A stretch of 64,000 bases of DNA from Metaphire vulgaris (lineage: Eukaryota > Annelida > Clitellata > Crassiclitellata > Megascolecidae), in NCBI GenBank assembly GCA_018105865.1, contig CM030845.1:9530890-9594889 (forward strand), written 5' to 3'. How positions within the stretch are numbered: the stretch's first letter is position 1; every line of letters starts with the position of its first letter. This document shows positions 21,501 to 28,502 of the stretch, in pieces. Under the pieces are notes generated by a model. That model made no database searches, was not told the DNA's origin, and saw only the letters and a list, made by a program, of their open reading frames with translations. The position numbers and the translations under genes are program-made.

Positions 21501-23053
21501 AACGAGGAATATTGCAAATTGTAATTCATAGGAAATTGGTCAACACTTGAAAATCCATAGAAACTATAAATTTAATTTAAATGTTAAAGACATAAATTCT
21601 AGAAGGAAATGTGAGGAGAAAAAAGCAATGCTATTAACCACGACACGAGTTTCTCCCCGTAGCAGATTTCGTTCGAAGCACTGTTGAGATCATTTAAGAT
21701 CATCAATACAATAGAGTTCGACTGTTATAGCCATTAATGGCGCTGATTACCTCCTCCGTTGGAAAAGCAGGTGTACGGAAACTTCCAGACGTTTCCAAGA
21801 CCCATGGCGTAGCCGAGGCAAGAGAGGATGAACTCCGCCTGGTTTCCCCATTGACCTCGCTCGGGTTTCTGACCAGACGTCTGAGGAGAAAAAACACAGT
21901 ATAAACCTTTGTTGATTCTGAAAGCAAGTAGGCCCCTGTTACCACTGTAAAGGCCCGTATTAAGTGGGGGTGCAGGGGTGCGGCTGCATCCCGGGGGAAA
22001 ATTAGGGGTGCGCCGCACCCTCTCGAGGCTGTTCATTCTTGCTTCTCAGGATTTTTTAAAAAAGCAGATTAGGGAAGGATGACGACCTTTTTTGCTTGTC
22101 AGGAGTTTTATGAGACGAGAAAGTTAGGGTGATGACTTTTTTGCTTATGTCAGGTTTGTTGGTTTTTATGGCAAATAGTATTTTTAGCTACACCCCTAAA
22201 AATCTGCACCCCTGTTAAAAATTCGTTCCGACGTGCCTGCCACTTTATGAACCTTTCATTCATTGGGATAAAAGAAGCTCGCCTTCTAACAATCATTTGT
22301 CTGTGTCTATAAACATTGGCGCAGCCAGGACTTAAGAATGGGGGGGGGGCACACCAACATTTCTGGGTCAAAAGTGTCAACGAGCAGCAACAAGTGTCGT
22401 CGTCTCAAGCGCTTTGAAGTCTGTGGTGTTCTCCGCCATCTGATACTACTGATACTTATCAAGGGCAATTAAATTTTACTGCGCAAATCTTAAAGTCACT
22501 AGAAACCAGATAGATCACTTTGAAAGCTGATTAAAACGCAGACAGCCAGCGTTCGTTTCTTTGTGGATCATTAGTTTTCAACGCGTAATGGAAACTTCTA
22601 ATCAAATTCTTAAATTTCATGACTGTATTTTGCAACAGTATTCTTGAAATCTTACTCAGGATAGTTAATTTTTTGGCTGGTAACGATTAATTTAATTTTA
22701 GTAGTTAGCTTTTGAGAAATTAGCGATTAATTATTTGACAATCGTATTTCAGTAGACGTCATATCTTAAAATGAAAAAATCTCGCATAGAATGTTTCCAT
22801 TTAGATTAGAAGCTTAGGTACATATTTAAATTATTAAAATTTTAAATAGCTTCGTAAGAGTCATTTTTCTAACATAAAATATTTGAATTCTGAAACAAGA
22901 ATGCTAGCATTTAACCTAAAAACTTAATGTTTCGGAACCAATTTAGTTCTACCCGCTGTGCGTCACGTGATCATCCAATCCACTTACCGGCACCTCAACG
23001 TTCGCTGCAGACGCTGTCTCAGGCTCGAACTTTCCTTTCTTTCTAAACTTCAT
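10271..23053 (-). CDS. SLC6-family Na+-coupled amino-acid transporter, gene A (15 exons)
   Basis: Plasma-membrane secondary transporter of the neurotransmitter:sodium symporter family. Exons (minus strand): 23053-22988, 21880-21751, 19320-19189, 18783-18640, 18399-18243, 17805-17673, 15617-15483, 14686-14583, 14276-14152, 13934-13822, 13457-13329, 12956-12857, 12306-12206, 11539-11345, 10681-10271. All junctions are GT-AG, and the 2175 nt stay in frame (724 aa). Visible hallmarks: TM1 [12 protein letters not shown]2 with several Cys and three N-glycosylation sequons, TM6 [18 protein letters not shown]7 [12 protein letters not shown]8 GLDSL. TM1 has Gly where monoamine carriers have Asp, so an amino-acid substrate is likely. 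Odd: Lys55 replaces the gate Arg; Ala311 and Asp347 replace two chloride-site Ser. The substrate is unknown; EL2/TM5 look glycine/proline-transporter-like, and TM6 FFALG recalls the SLC6A15-20 group. Confidence 0.93.
10777..10850. repeat. Three tandem copies of a 25-bp unit
   Basis: CTCTAAATGACTCATACTTG + AACTA repeated about three times with one or two changes, in intron 14 of gene A just upstream of its last exon. Confidence 0.8.
10907..11303 (+). mobile_element. LINE 3' end interrupted by a MITE
   Basis: CTAAGAATAAGTAGCTGCC... up to CACGAGATAT (10975) continues after the MITE as TTACTTACTTACTTAC (from 11282). This is the plus-oriented 3' UTR and TTAC tail of the same LINE family as 49762-50200, split by the hAT-like insertion at 10976-11273. 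Confidence 0.7.
10976..11273. mobile_element. hAT-like MITE, 'GGCGTAGCC' type, inside a LINE tail
   Basis: A 298-bp element from CAGTGGCGTAGCCA to CTGGATACGCCACTG. Perfect 8-bp duplication CGAGATAT at 10968-10975 and 11274-11281. Contains two TTTTTTTGCTTGTCA cores (about 11150 and 11185). It is nested in an older LINE fragment within intron 14 of gene A. Confidence 0.92.
11345..11539 (-). CDS. Gene A exon 14: end of TM11, EL6 and TM12
   Basis: 195 nt, phase 0 at both ends. Reads [20 protein letters not shown]..., then the TM12 stretch and KPDTSPERR. Same length as gene B exon 14. Confidence 0.93.
11540..12205. other. Gene A intron 13
   Basis: Unique AT-rich intron; no repeat or RNA gene seen. 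The equivalent gene B intron (30173-31341) carries a MITE, a LINE relic and a long TTA run that are absent here. Confidence 0.6.
12206..12306 (-). CDS. Gene A exon 13: loop 10-11 and TM11
   Basis: 101 nt, phase 1 in, phase 0 out. Completes the YG...[10 protein letters not shown] intracellular motif of SLC6 proteins, then TM11 ([15 protein letters not shown]). Donor CTG|GTGAGT. Confidence 0.93.
12338..12480. repeat. (CAT)n/(CGT)n compound microsatellite
   Basis: CATCAT passing into CGTCGT and CCACCA in gene A intron 12, immediately beyond exon 13. Confidence 0.9.
12621..12823. mobile_element. hAT-like MITE, 'GGGGCGTAGCGACGG' type
   Basis: From CAGGGGCGTAGCGACGG to CTGGCTACGCCCCTG with an internal (TA)n run near 12655. 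No target duplication is visible, so one flank may have changed. Located in gene A intron 12. Confidence 0.7.
12857..12956 (-). CDS. Gene A exon 12: TM10
   Basis: 100 nt, phase 0 in, phase 1 out. Reads [15 protein letters not shown], then TM10 ending FAWIY. The Asp usually found just before the YYSASG-type motif (outer gate partner of the TM1 Arg) is Ser466 here. An Asp sits three residues earlier. Confidence 0.93.
13012..13083. mobile_element. 72-bp piggyBac-like MITE, second copy
   Basis: Same length as and reverse complement of the element at 4363-4434, with TTAA at 13008-13011 and 13084-13087. Lies in gene A intron 11. Confidence 0.7.
13329..13457 (-). CDS. Gene A exon 11: end of TM8, TM9
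   Basis: 129 nt, phase 0. Begins [15 protein letters not shown], which continues the TM8 GLDS motif of the previous exon at the family's usual spacing, then TM9 ([20 protein letters not shown]). Confidence 0.94.
13475..13790. repeat. Compound tetranucleotide repeat
   Basis: GAAA, GAAC, GAAT, GATA, GATT and GATC tetranucleotide blocks in series, filling gene A intron 10. Gene B intron 10 (35690-35825) has a shorter version, so the repeat predates the duplication and has since changed in length. Confidence 0.9.
13822..13934 (-). CDS. Gene A exon 10: TM8 with Na2-site motif
   Basis: 113 nt. Reads [17 protein letters not shown]...LLGLDSL. Asp411-Ser412 occupy the position of the Na2-site residues of animal SLC6 transporters. 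The usually conserved Glu of the YPEA motif is Gln. Donor CTC|GTAAGT. Confidence 0.94.
13935..14151. other. Gene A intron 9 (empty site for gene B insertions)
   Basis: Contains the uninterrupted sequences CCCATATAATAATTACG and GGTCCTAAGTGGAGAG. At these points gene B intron 9 carries a LINE and a SINE respectively. Confidence 0.8.
14152..14276 (-). CDS. Gene A exon 9: TM7 (acidic chloride-site residue)
   Basis: 125 nt. Reads [18 protein letters not shown] then [11 protein letters not shown]. Asn343 matches the Na1-site Asn. Asp347 is exactly 40 residues after the TM6 Gln307; in GAT-1 the same spacing (291 to 331) gives the chloride-site Ser331. Confidence 0.95.
14369..14552. repeat. (TTA)n/(GTA)n microsatellite
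   Basis: About 40 bp TTA followed by about 140 bp GTA with two ATA interruptions, filling gene A intron 8 right beside exon 8. Confidence 0.95.
14583..14686 (-). CDS. Gene A exon 8: TM6 substrate/ion site
   Basis: 104 nt. Reads [19 protein letters not shown] then [15 protein letters not shown]. Gln307 of the chloride site is kept; the Ser four residues on is Ala311. The pocket position occupied by a bulky residue in other members (LeuT Phe259) is Ala316. Confidence 0.95.
15126..15413. mobile_element. hAT-like MITE, 'GGCGGTTCC' type
   Basis: A 288-bp element in gene A intron 7. Perfect 8-bp duplication CCCAAGCA at 15118-15125 and 15414-15421. Contains the core TGACAAGCAAAAAAGGTCA at 15285. 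Close relative at 24790-25074. Confidence 0.9.
15483..15617 (-). CDS. Gene A exon 7: TM5
   Basis: 135 nt, phase 0. Reads [20 protein letters not shown] then [21 protein letters not shown]. The spacing and the G-I-x-Y-Y-L-x-P motif are standard for animal SLC6 proteins. Confidence 0.95.
15672..15905. mobile_element. hAT-like MITE, 'GGCGTCATTT' type
   Basis: From CAGAGGCGTCATTTTGGG to GAAATGACGCCACTG. Target duplication TCTGAATA / TCTGAATC (7 of 8). The interior is rich in repeated AAAATTGCC units. Partial copies end at 8464 and near 10155. In gene A intron 6. Confidence 0.85.
16417..16659. mobile_element. hAT-like MITE rich in CCAACCC
   Basis: From CAGAGATGTCC to GGACATCTCCT, filled with CCCAACCCAACC-type runs. 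Perfect 8-bp duplication CATCACCG at 16409-16416 and 16660-16667. An inverted relative lies at 30266-30518, in gene B. Confidence 0.87.
16918..17085. repeat. G-rich tract with a MITE core
   Basis: Runs of GGGGGTGT and a G11-containing stretch near 17070, plus a TGACAAGCAAAAACGGTCA core at 16977. Probably a decayed MITE; G-quadruplex potential on the plus strand. Confidence 0.5.
17312..17512. mobile_element. Partial copy of the CAGGGAC hAT-like family
   Basis: CAGGGACTTTTAAACGGG to CACTGTGCGTTAAAACA matches the termini and interior of the 613-bp element at 45625-46237. The right end is damaged and the target duplication is unclear. Confidence 0.55.
17673..17805 (-). CDS. Gene A exon 6: end of EL2 and TM4
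   Basis: 133 nt. Reads RGVLEIS then a variable loop, then [20 protein letters not shown] and GIESSGK. The charged loop segment differs from gene B; the TM4 part is nearly identical. Confidence 0.94.
17957..18080. mobile_element. hAT-like MITE fragment
   Basis: Left end CAGGGGCGTAGCCAGGAATT with a following G-run; the right terminus is missing. In gene A intron 5. Confidence 0.5.
18243..18399 (-). CDS. Gene A exon 5: extracellular loop 2
   Basis: 157 nt. Begins [11 protein letters not shown] and includes [11 protein letters not shown] and NNLTKSL: three N-x-S/T glycosylation sequons (NNT, NET, NLT) and several Cys able to form the EL2 disulfide typical of the family. Confidence 0.93.
18485..18555. 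repeat. (ATC)n microsatellite
   Basis: ATC/ATA repeat of about 70 bp in gene A intron 4. Confidence 0.9.
18640..18783 (-). CDS. Gene A exon 4: TM3
   Basis: 144 nt. Reads [20 protein letters not shown] then [11 protein letters not shown]...[13 protein letters not shown]. The LPW...C element is the usual start of SLC6 EL2. Confidence 0.95.
18784..19188. other. Gene A intron 3
   Basis: Unique sequence, alignable in patches by eye to gene B intron 3 (44248-44746). No repeat seen. Confidence 0.55.
19189..19320 (-). CDS. Gene A exon 3: TM2
   Basis: 132 nt. Reads [20 protein letters not shown] then [11 protein letters not shown]. Tyr72 matches the TM2 Tyr of the chloride site (GAT-1 Tyr86), so it is retained. 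Confidence 0.95.
19321..19904. other. Gene A intron 2, distal part
   Basis: AT-rich, TTT-rich intronic sequence without recognised genes. Confidence 0.5.
19905..20311. mobile_element. hAT-like element, 'CATAGATGTAA' ends
   Basis: A 407-bp element with ends CATAGATGTAA / TTACATCTATG. Perfect 8-bp duplication TTCCAAAC at 19897-19904 and 20312-20319. The interior is rich in TTTTTACGTTTT units. Similar ACGTTTTT-rich sequence occurs near 25425-25500. In gene A intron 2. Confidence 0.87.
20312..21750. other. Gene A intron 2, proximal part
   Basis: Mostly unique, including a short TGC run at about 20964-20991. Open frames on both strands here lack protein features or splice support. Confidence 0.45.
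21751..21880 (-). CDS. Gene A exon 2: TM1 signature
   Basis: 130 nt. Reads [20 protein letters not shown] then [17 protein letters not shown]. Asn52 fits the sodium-site Asn. Lys55 (codon AAG) replaces the near-invariant Arg of GNVWRFPY. Confidence 0.96.
21950..22239. mobile_element. hAT-like MITE, 'AGGCCCGTA' type
   Basis: From AAGGCCCGTATTAAG to TTCGTTCCGACGTGCCTG. Target duplication CCACTGTA / CCACTTTA (7 of 8). Internal CCTTTTTTGCTTGTCA core at about 22087. In gene A intron 1. Confidence 0.8.
22314..22440. mobile_element. MITE remnant shared with gene B intron 1
   Basis: CATTGGCGCAGCCAGG... to CGTCGTCTCAAGCGCTTTGAAGTC aligns with 49633-49733 in gene B intron 1. It therefore probably inserted before the tandem duplication. 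The right terminus is absent here. Confidence 0.65.
22441..22987. other. Gene A intron 1, proximal part
   Basis: AT-rich intron; alignable in short patches to 50337-50933 in gene B. No other feature. Confidence 0.5.
22988..23053 (-). CDS. Gene A exon 1: start codon and N-terminus
   Basis: 66 nt, 22 codons: [20 protein letters not shown] then VP, followed by donor CCG|GTAAGTG. Chosen as the start because gene B has the same-length exon with the same [13 protein letters not shown] and homology continues upstream as non-coding flank. Confidence 0.85.
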
Positions 23054-23440
23054 TTCGTTTGAATTCTTTGAGCAATTTGTCTAATCGCTTTGTTCACTTA
23101 TTGCAGGTAATATCTCAACCTCGGATAATTTACGACTAATAATAGCAGCGTTAACTACAAGATATTCGTTGATAGTCGATGATCAGAAGATCGCTTCACA
23201 GACTTACAAGAAATAATCCTAAATTCTCTTAAATCGCCCGAGTAACGGATTCCCTTGTCTGTTCATTTGTCCGTTTCCTTGTCCGTCCCTTGTCTCATTC
23301 CTGGGTTCTGCTTCGCTCGGTTTTTGATGTTCCAGCGATGAATGGCGCTATCGAGACTATACGTTGAGATTTTATTTGAAACCTTATTTTTAGTCGCTGA
23401 GTGCGTCCTTCTTGGTGACGGCAAGAGTGCTCTACCCCCC
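23054..23440 (-). promoter_or_regulatory. Conserved 5' flank of gene A
   Basis: GAATTCTTTGAGCAATTTGT and following patches (AGCGTTA-CTACAAGATAT, TTTTTAGTCGCT) recur in the same order upstream of gene B (51000-51410). This is probably duplicated 5' UTR/promoter. No clear TATA box was identified. Confidence 0.55.
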
Positions 23441-24457
23441 TCTCCCTAACCTCACCCCATCCCGTGCTCTGAACGAAGGTTAGCTGCCTGCACTGTCAGT
23501 CGTTGAACGGATAGACTTATTTTTCGGTGTCACGAGGTCCCGTGCAGGGGTCAATGACCCATCGCTGGATAGTTCTGGTTCGGTCGAGAATTCCTGCACA
23601 CGACGTTTTTGCAGAGTTGCTCTTTCTTCTCTTTCTCTATGACGTTTGCAGGTATGTAAGGTTCTCGAGACCGATGCACATTATGCACTATTAAATTGTC
23701 AATAGCAGAGATCGAAAAGGTTCAAGTCAACAGCCTTGTATGGAACGTAGGCACGAAAATTCTAAGAATTAAATCTGGTTGGATGTGAATAAGATTCTCT
23801 CTTTCTCTTCAATGTTGTTCTTTAAAGTCTAGGCTTTCAGTTTATCGGAAGGTCTAATGGAACATTTCTTACTAATCTGTGTCGGTTCTTGATACTTTAA
23901 GAATAAAGGTTGTAAATGTTTTCTTGATTTGAACTTCTCTGGTCACTCTTGTGCCGACTGCGAGAGATCAAACTCAACGTTAGAACGACGTAGGCCTACT
24001 TGTAAAAGCCTTGCAGTAAATTTATGATCGAGAAGAATATGCTTCAACCAAGAACAGCATTTTAATTTTCGTCTTAAGTGCGACTTATTTCGCCTTATTT
24101 GTCTTGAAGTTCTCTACAAGGTAGCAGTCTATATCCAGTAATACATTTATTGTCTAAGACTAACCCTATAATTGCATGCCGTTCATATACAGTACTATGG
24201 ACTTTGTAAGGTATTAGGGTCGTCTTAATTAAACCAGCCAACACAATAACCTCGATATATATTTTGAGATTTTTACGAATAATAAAGTCATAAAAGTGAG
24301 CATAAAAACATAATAAAATTGAGCGTTCAATACAGTACACGCCTGCATTTGTTCAGCCAATGCCTGACGTTGAGTTGCGCAGAAAAATTAATGATGGAAT
24401 GCTTATTTTCATTTCGACTTTTATCCTAATTCAAGTCGTAATTTTGCACTTTAGATG
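23441..24457. other. Intergenic DNA upstream of gene A
   Basis: Unique sequence, no repeat or gene recognised. Confidence 0.5.
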
Positions 24458-24725
24458 CTGGTAAATGTAGCACCCGTACTTGAGTTCGATCGTTGCAAGG
24501 GGTCCGGCGCTTATCTCCGGCCTAGGAACTTGGTAACGTGTATGTAGTACGAGCCATTATTCTGGGGCAGCTTGCCATTACTTTCCCAGACCCATGTTTT
24601 ACCTCGCAGCATAGTGCTGATCCTCAGTTTTGAGTCGATCTGCGGACTCCAGCGGGGTATTCGATCCCGTTCTGTCAGCGTGCCTCCCTAGCGTGTTCCT
24701 GTCTGCCATTTTCCTGCCCCCCATA
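24458..24725 (-). mobile_element. tRNA-derived SINE, copy 1
   Basis: Read on the minus strand, an A-box-like TGGCAGACAGG (24708-24698) is followed about 40 nt on by a B-box-like GGGATCGAATACC (about 24668-24656). A body shared with the SINE at 36402-36679 follows: GCTGCGAGGTAAAAC, GGGTCTGG, AAAGTAATGGCAA, GGCCGGAGATAAGCGCCGG. It ends with a TTTACC-like tail. Internal A and B boxes are the split RNA polymerase III promoter of tRNA-derived SINEs. The exact 5' end is uncertain. Confidence 0.75.
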
Positions 24726-24789
24726 GAGATGTAGAGAGCAAACACATCATAGCAGTAATCGAACGGCTTTCGTATTCGAGGGCTTGCAG

Positions 24790-25074
24790 CAGTGGCGGTT
24801 CCAGGATTTCTTGGTGGGGGATGAAATGAATTCATAGGAAACTGGTGGGGGGATTAAGGAGAGGGGAAAATCAATAAACTTTGTCGAAAAAGAAAGAGCC
24901 TGACATTTCCCCGAATTTTACTAGACTTTTACCGAAAAATAGGTTGACAAGCAAAAAAGGTCACCGGCAGTTTTTCCCCGTCATTTTACTTGACTTTTAC
25001 TCAAAACTAGTTTGACATGTAAAATTCCGGTGGGGGATGCATCCTCACTCATCCCCCACGTGGAACCGCCACTG
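24790..25074. mobile_element. hAT-like MITE, 'GGCGGTTCC' type
   Basis: From CAGTGGCGGTTCCAGG to GTGGAACCGCCACTG. Perfect duplication GCTTGCAG at 24782-24789 and 25075-25082. Core TGACAAGCAAAAAAGGTCA at 24944. Relative of 15126-15413. Confidence 0.93.
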
Positions 25075-25082
25075 GCTTGCAG

Positions 25083-25787
25083 TATATTGAAGACGACGGT
25101 GTAATGCGTGTCGTTTAGTTTAATTTACATTAAGATATCTAGAGGCTTGATATTTCGTGTCCCCGATATTCTGTGATTTTCATTTAAATTCCGACGCAGT
25201 TTTTGTCTCTTCGACTCTAACAACGCCTTAATTTTTTTGGTCCTTGATTCCACCGACCGATATATCCATGCTTTTCTTACTGAGGTCCATTCCTTTGTTT
25301 GGGAACTTTTAAGAGAATTAAATGCTGTTCTTGGTTGAAGTATATTCAATAAAGTTCAAAACGTTTGAACGTCACAACTATGAATTTTTGTGTTGGCTAA
25401 AAAGTAAACAAACGTTTTTCTTCAACGTTTTTTTACGTTTTCTATATTTCCAGAAAAAGCGCGTTTTTACGTTTTTTATTTCTTTTTATACGTTTGCAAC
25501 ACCTATGGTATGTCCCATATCTAGCAGACATGACTTATATTAGTGCATATTCGTTGCCACTTGTATTTGACTATTTCCGATGCATATTTTATTATTTATA
25601 ATATTAAGATTCTTGCTCTGTTTGTCCAGTTTGTCTGTTGCCTTCAAGCGTTCTGATTGGTCACCAATCGACGTTGCGAAGTCGAATGCGTAACCTCTGT
25701 CCTGGGCTGTGCACGAGGCTGTTGCCATTGACAACCATTGTCTATTATTTTCTAATCAACGGAGCGTTCGAAGCGTCTTAAATGCAG
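25083..25787. other. Intergenic DNA with dispersed repeat
   Basis: Contains ACGTTTTT-rich sequence (about 25390-25500). A stretch at about 25590-25665 (AATATTAAGATTCTTGCTC ... AGCGTTCTGATTGGT) recurs at 27228-27352. Confidence 0.5.
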
Positions 25788-26090
25788 CTCAAACCCCCGT
25801 TCCCTTTCCTTCTCCCGTCAGAGCCCATCCCTCTCTCAAACAAACCCCCTCCCCTCCCCCTCCCCCTTCCCCCCCACCCTCTTTCCACCCCTCCCTCTCC
25901 CAACCCCTTCCTCCCCTCCCAACCCCCAAACCCTCTCCCCTTCCCTTCCAACCCCCAAACCATCTCCCAACCCCTTCCTCCACCCCTCTTCCCAACCCCC
26001 TTCCTCCCAACCCTCTCCCCCCCCCTTCCCTCCACCCCTTCTCCCCATCCCTCTTCCACCCCCTCTCCCCATCCATCTCCCAACCAACCA
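25788..26090. repeat. C-rich (CCCCTCCC/CCCAACCCC) tract
   Basis: About 300 bp of C-rich sequence built from CCCTCCCC, CCCAACCCC and TTCCTCC units with almost no G on the plus strand. Six-frame Pro-rich and Gly-rich open frames through it are compositional artefacts. Confidence 0.85.
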
Positions 26091-26143
26091 TCCCTTTGGT
26101 TGAGCTTGGCTGTGTGCCTCCGGAATATAACCCCCTCCCCTCC

Positions 26144-26837
26144 CGAAATCTACCGCAATTTGACGCAAATGTACAACGTCATGCCCTATAGATTAGCATT
26201 ATGAGATTTTTGCATAGCTACGGAAATCTACCGCAATCTGACGCAAATGTGCAACGTCATGCCCTATAGATTAGCAGTTTGAGATTTTTGGATTTTTGCA
26301 TAGATACGGAAATCTACCGCAATCTGACGCAAATGTGCAACGTCATGCCCTATAGATTAGCAGTTTGAGATTTTTGCATAGCTACGGAAATCTACCGCAA
26401 TCTGACGCAAATGTGCAACGTCATGCCCTATAGATTAGCATTTTGAGATTTTTGCATAGCTACGGAAATCTACCGCAATCTGACGCAAATGTGCAACGTC
26501 ATGCCCTATAGATTAGCATTATGAGATTTTTGCATAGCTACGGAAATCTACCGCAATCTGACGCAAATGTGCAACGTCATGCCCTATAGATTAGCATTAT
26601 GAGATTTTTGCATAGCTACGGAAATCTACCGCAATCTGACGCAAATGTGCAACGTCATGCCCTATAGATTAGCATTTTGAGATTTTTGCATAGCTACGGA
26701 AATCTACCGCAATCTGACGCAAATGTGCAACGTCATGCCCTATAGATTAGCATTTTGAGATTTTTGCATAGCTACGGAAATCTACCGCAATCTGACGCAA
26801 ATGTGCAACGTCATGCCCTATAGATTAGCATTATGAG
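26144..26837. repeat. 78-bp satellite, nine tandem copies
   Basis: Nine copies keyed by CGTCATGCCCTATAGATTAG at 26177, 26255, 26341, 26419, 26497, 26575, 26653, 26731 and 26809. Spacing is 78 bp except one 86-bp unit carrying an extra ATTTTTGG. Copies differ at one or two sites (GCATTATGAG, GCATTTTGAG, GCAGTTTGAG). Confidence 0.97.
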
Positions 26838-27126
26838 TTTCAAATGTTCCGTTTAGTACTTTAAACTTTAAAGGTCCCTTTTATAATTCCTTACGTTTCT
26901 ATCGATTCCTGAAATTTTTATCCCCGGGTTTCTTGCAAAGGAATTAATTATTCATCGATTATTAGTTAAATTAAATGCATGTTTGTGCAGCGCCGAATGG
27001 TGAATAGGAGCTTCGTATAGCACCTATATCTCAGCGGTTATAAACGTTAGAAAGACGCGGTTACGCTTCGCTTAAGGCTAATTTTATAGAGCACATTTAG
27101 GCCCGATTTATGTAAGCAGTTTATGT
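26838..27126. other. Intergenic DNA
   Basis: No feature recognised. Confidence 0.5.
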
Positions 27127-27710
27127 TTAATTTGTTTGTTGGAATATTCGTTGCCTCGAACGAAGCGAGCCTGCACTGCGATCGAAGAGAGAAGCGAGTG
27201 CGAGCGAAACGAGCATTTTTTGTATAATATTAAGATCCTTGCTCTGTATGTCTGTTACCTTTAAGCGTTCTGATTGGTTGGCTGTGTGAGCGTTCTGATT
27301 GGTTGGCTGTGTGACGTTCTCATTCGTTACCTTCAAGCGTTCTGATTGGTCGTTCTGGAATCTTAGGCTTCGCGAAGCGAAATGCGACGCGAAGCGAACG
27401 GCGACGCGAAGCGAACGGCGACGCGAAGCGAACGGCGACGCGAAGCGAACGGCCACGCGAAGCGTTTGACGAAGCGTACGTTGCAGCGTCATAGTGTGTA
27501 GGCCTACAACTCGCGAAGCGAACGGCGACGCGAAGCGAACGGACACGCGAAGCGTTTGACGAAGCGTACGTTGCAGCGTCAGAGTTTGGCTACGTGGCGT
27601 ATGTACCTCATTGAAACGTTGTTCAGCAGCATGAATTCAATGATTGGGTTTTAGTATTATCCTGCACTGCGAGCGAAGCGAGCGCGAGCGAAGCGAGCAT
27701 CTTTCTAGTG
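27127..27710. repeat. GCGAAGCGA-rich composite repeat array
   Basis: Four or more tandem 17-bp units (GCGACGCGAAGCGAACG, about 27384-27451). A 38-bp block (ACGCGAAGCGTTTGACGAAG...) appears twice, at about 27453 and 27545. Outer arms rich in GCGAGCGAAGCGAGC lie at 27164-27215 and 27660-27702. Repeated GTTCTGATTGGTTGGCTGTG units lie between. Confidence 0.85.
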
Positions 27711-28219
27711 TATGATTAAATTGGTTAATGCTTGTGAAACTAGGACTCGCAGTTTTAAGTAAAATCAATTTGGCTCTTCTTTTTCGTAGCCTTGCTAAAG
27801 AACTATAACTCATTTCTGTGGCAATTGAAATCTTGAAAATATTAGTAGGCCTAAATGTCAATGAAAAAACTTGAATGAAAAAGCCAAATTTCAGAGTAGA
27901 CATAATAAAAAATAGTACAACTATTTAGCATTTAAAATTTTCTTTTGCATGTCAGACAAAATCATAAACAAAAGCATCCAAGCCTACCTACGCAAATCAA
28001 TGCAGTTTCACAAAAATATCATATACAAGATTCAAGTGATTATTGCAGGCCAATGTAAAACGTTTGCAGTCGTTAGATTCTTTGAAATATCGAGAAAGAC
28101 AGGCGCTTCAGTTCTGTACACATAATTGTACACACACATAATCGACTATACAACAGAGCCCTACTAAACGGATACTTAGAAATGCACTAATTTGTATTGC
28201 TGTGAGAGAGTTTGAACCT
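27711..28219. other. Intergenic DNA
   Basis: AT-rich; no feature recognised. Confidence 0.5.
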
Positions 28220-28404
28220 GAACCATTGATGATGATGACGACGACGACGATGACGACGATAATGATGATGATGATGATGATGATGACGATGATGATGACG
28301 ATGATGATTTTGATGATGATGATGATGATGATGAGGATGATGATGATGATGATGATGAGGATGATGATGATGATGATGATGAGGATGATGATGATGATGA
28401 TGAA
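28220..28404. repeat. (GAT)n microsatellite
   Basis: GAT repeats with GAC and GAG variants over about 180 bp. Confidence 0.95.
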
Positions 28405-28496
28405 ATTAATGCGACCCTAATGGACGTCTCTTAGCAAGAGTCTTGAGAGAGTGGTTCTACTATTATATTCTGCTGACTATAAAAAGTGAGCGAGAA

Positions 28497-28502
28497 TTTA
28501 TT
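28497..28502 (-). promoter_or_regulatory. Candidate poly(A) signal of gene B
   Basis: AATAAA on the minus strand about 250 nt beyond the gene B stop codon. Position is plausible, but there is no transcript support. Confidence 0.3.

Noticed and set aside
25709..26204. Pro-rich and Gly-rich frames up to 160 codons
   Set aside because: Four overlapping frames on both strands through a C-rich tract; composition alone explains them.
26144..26837. Regular 78-bp spacing suggesting a CRISPR-like array
   Set aside because: The whole unit repeats with no unique spacers, in a eukaryotic genome; it is a satellite.
27127..27546. 139-codon minus frame with RFASPFASR repeats
   Set aside because: It is the translation of the 17-bp GCGAAGCGAACG array, not a gene.
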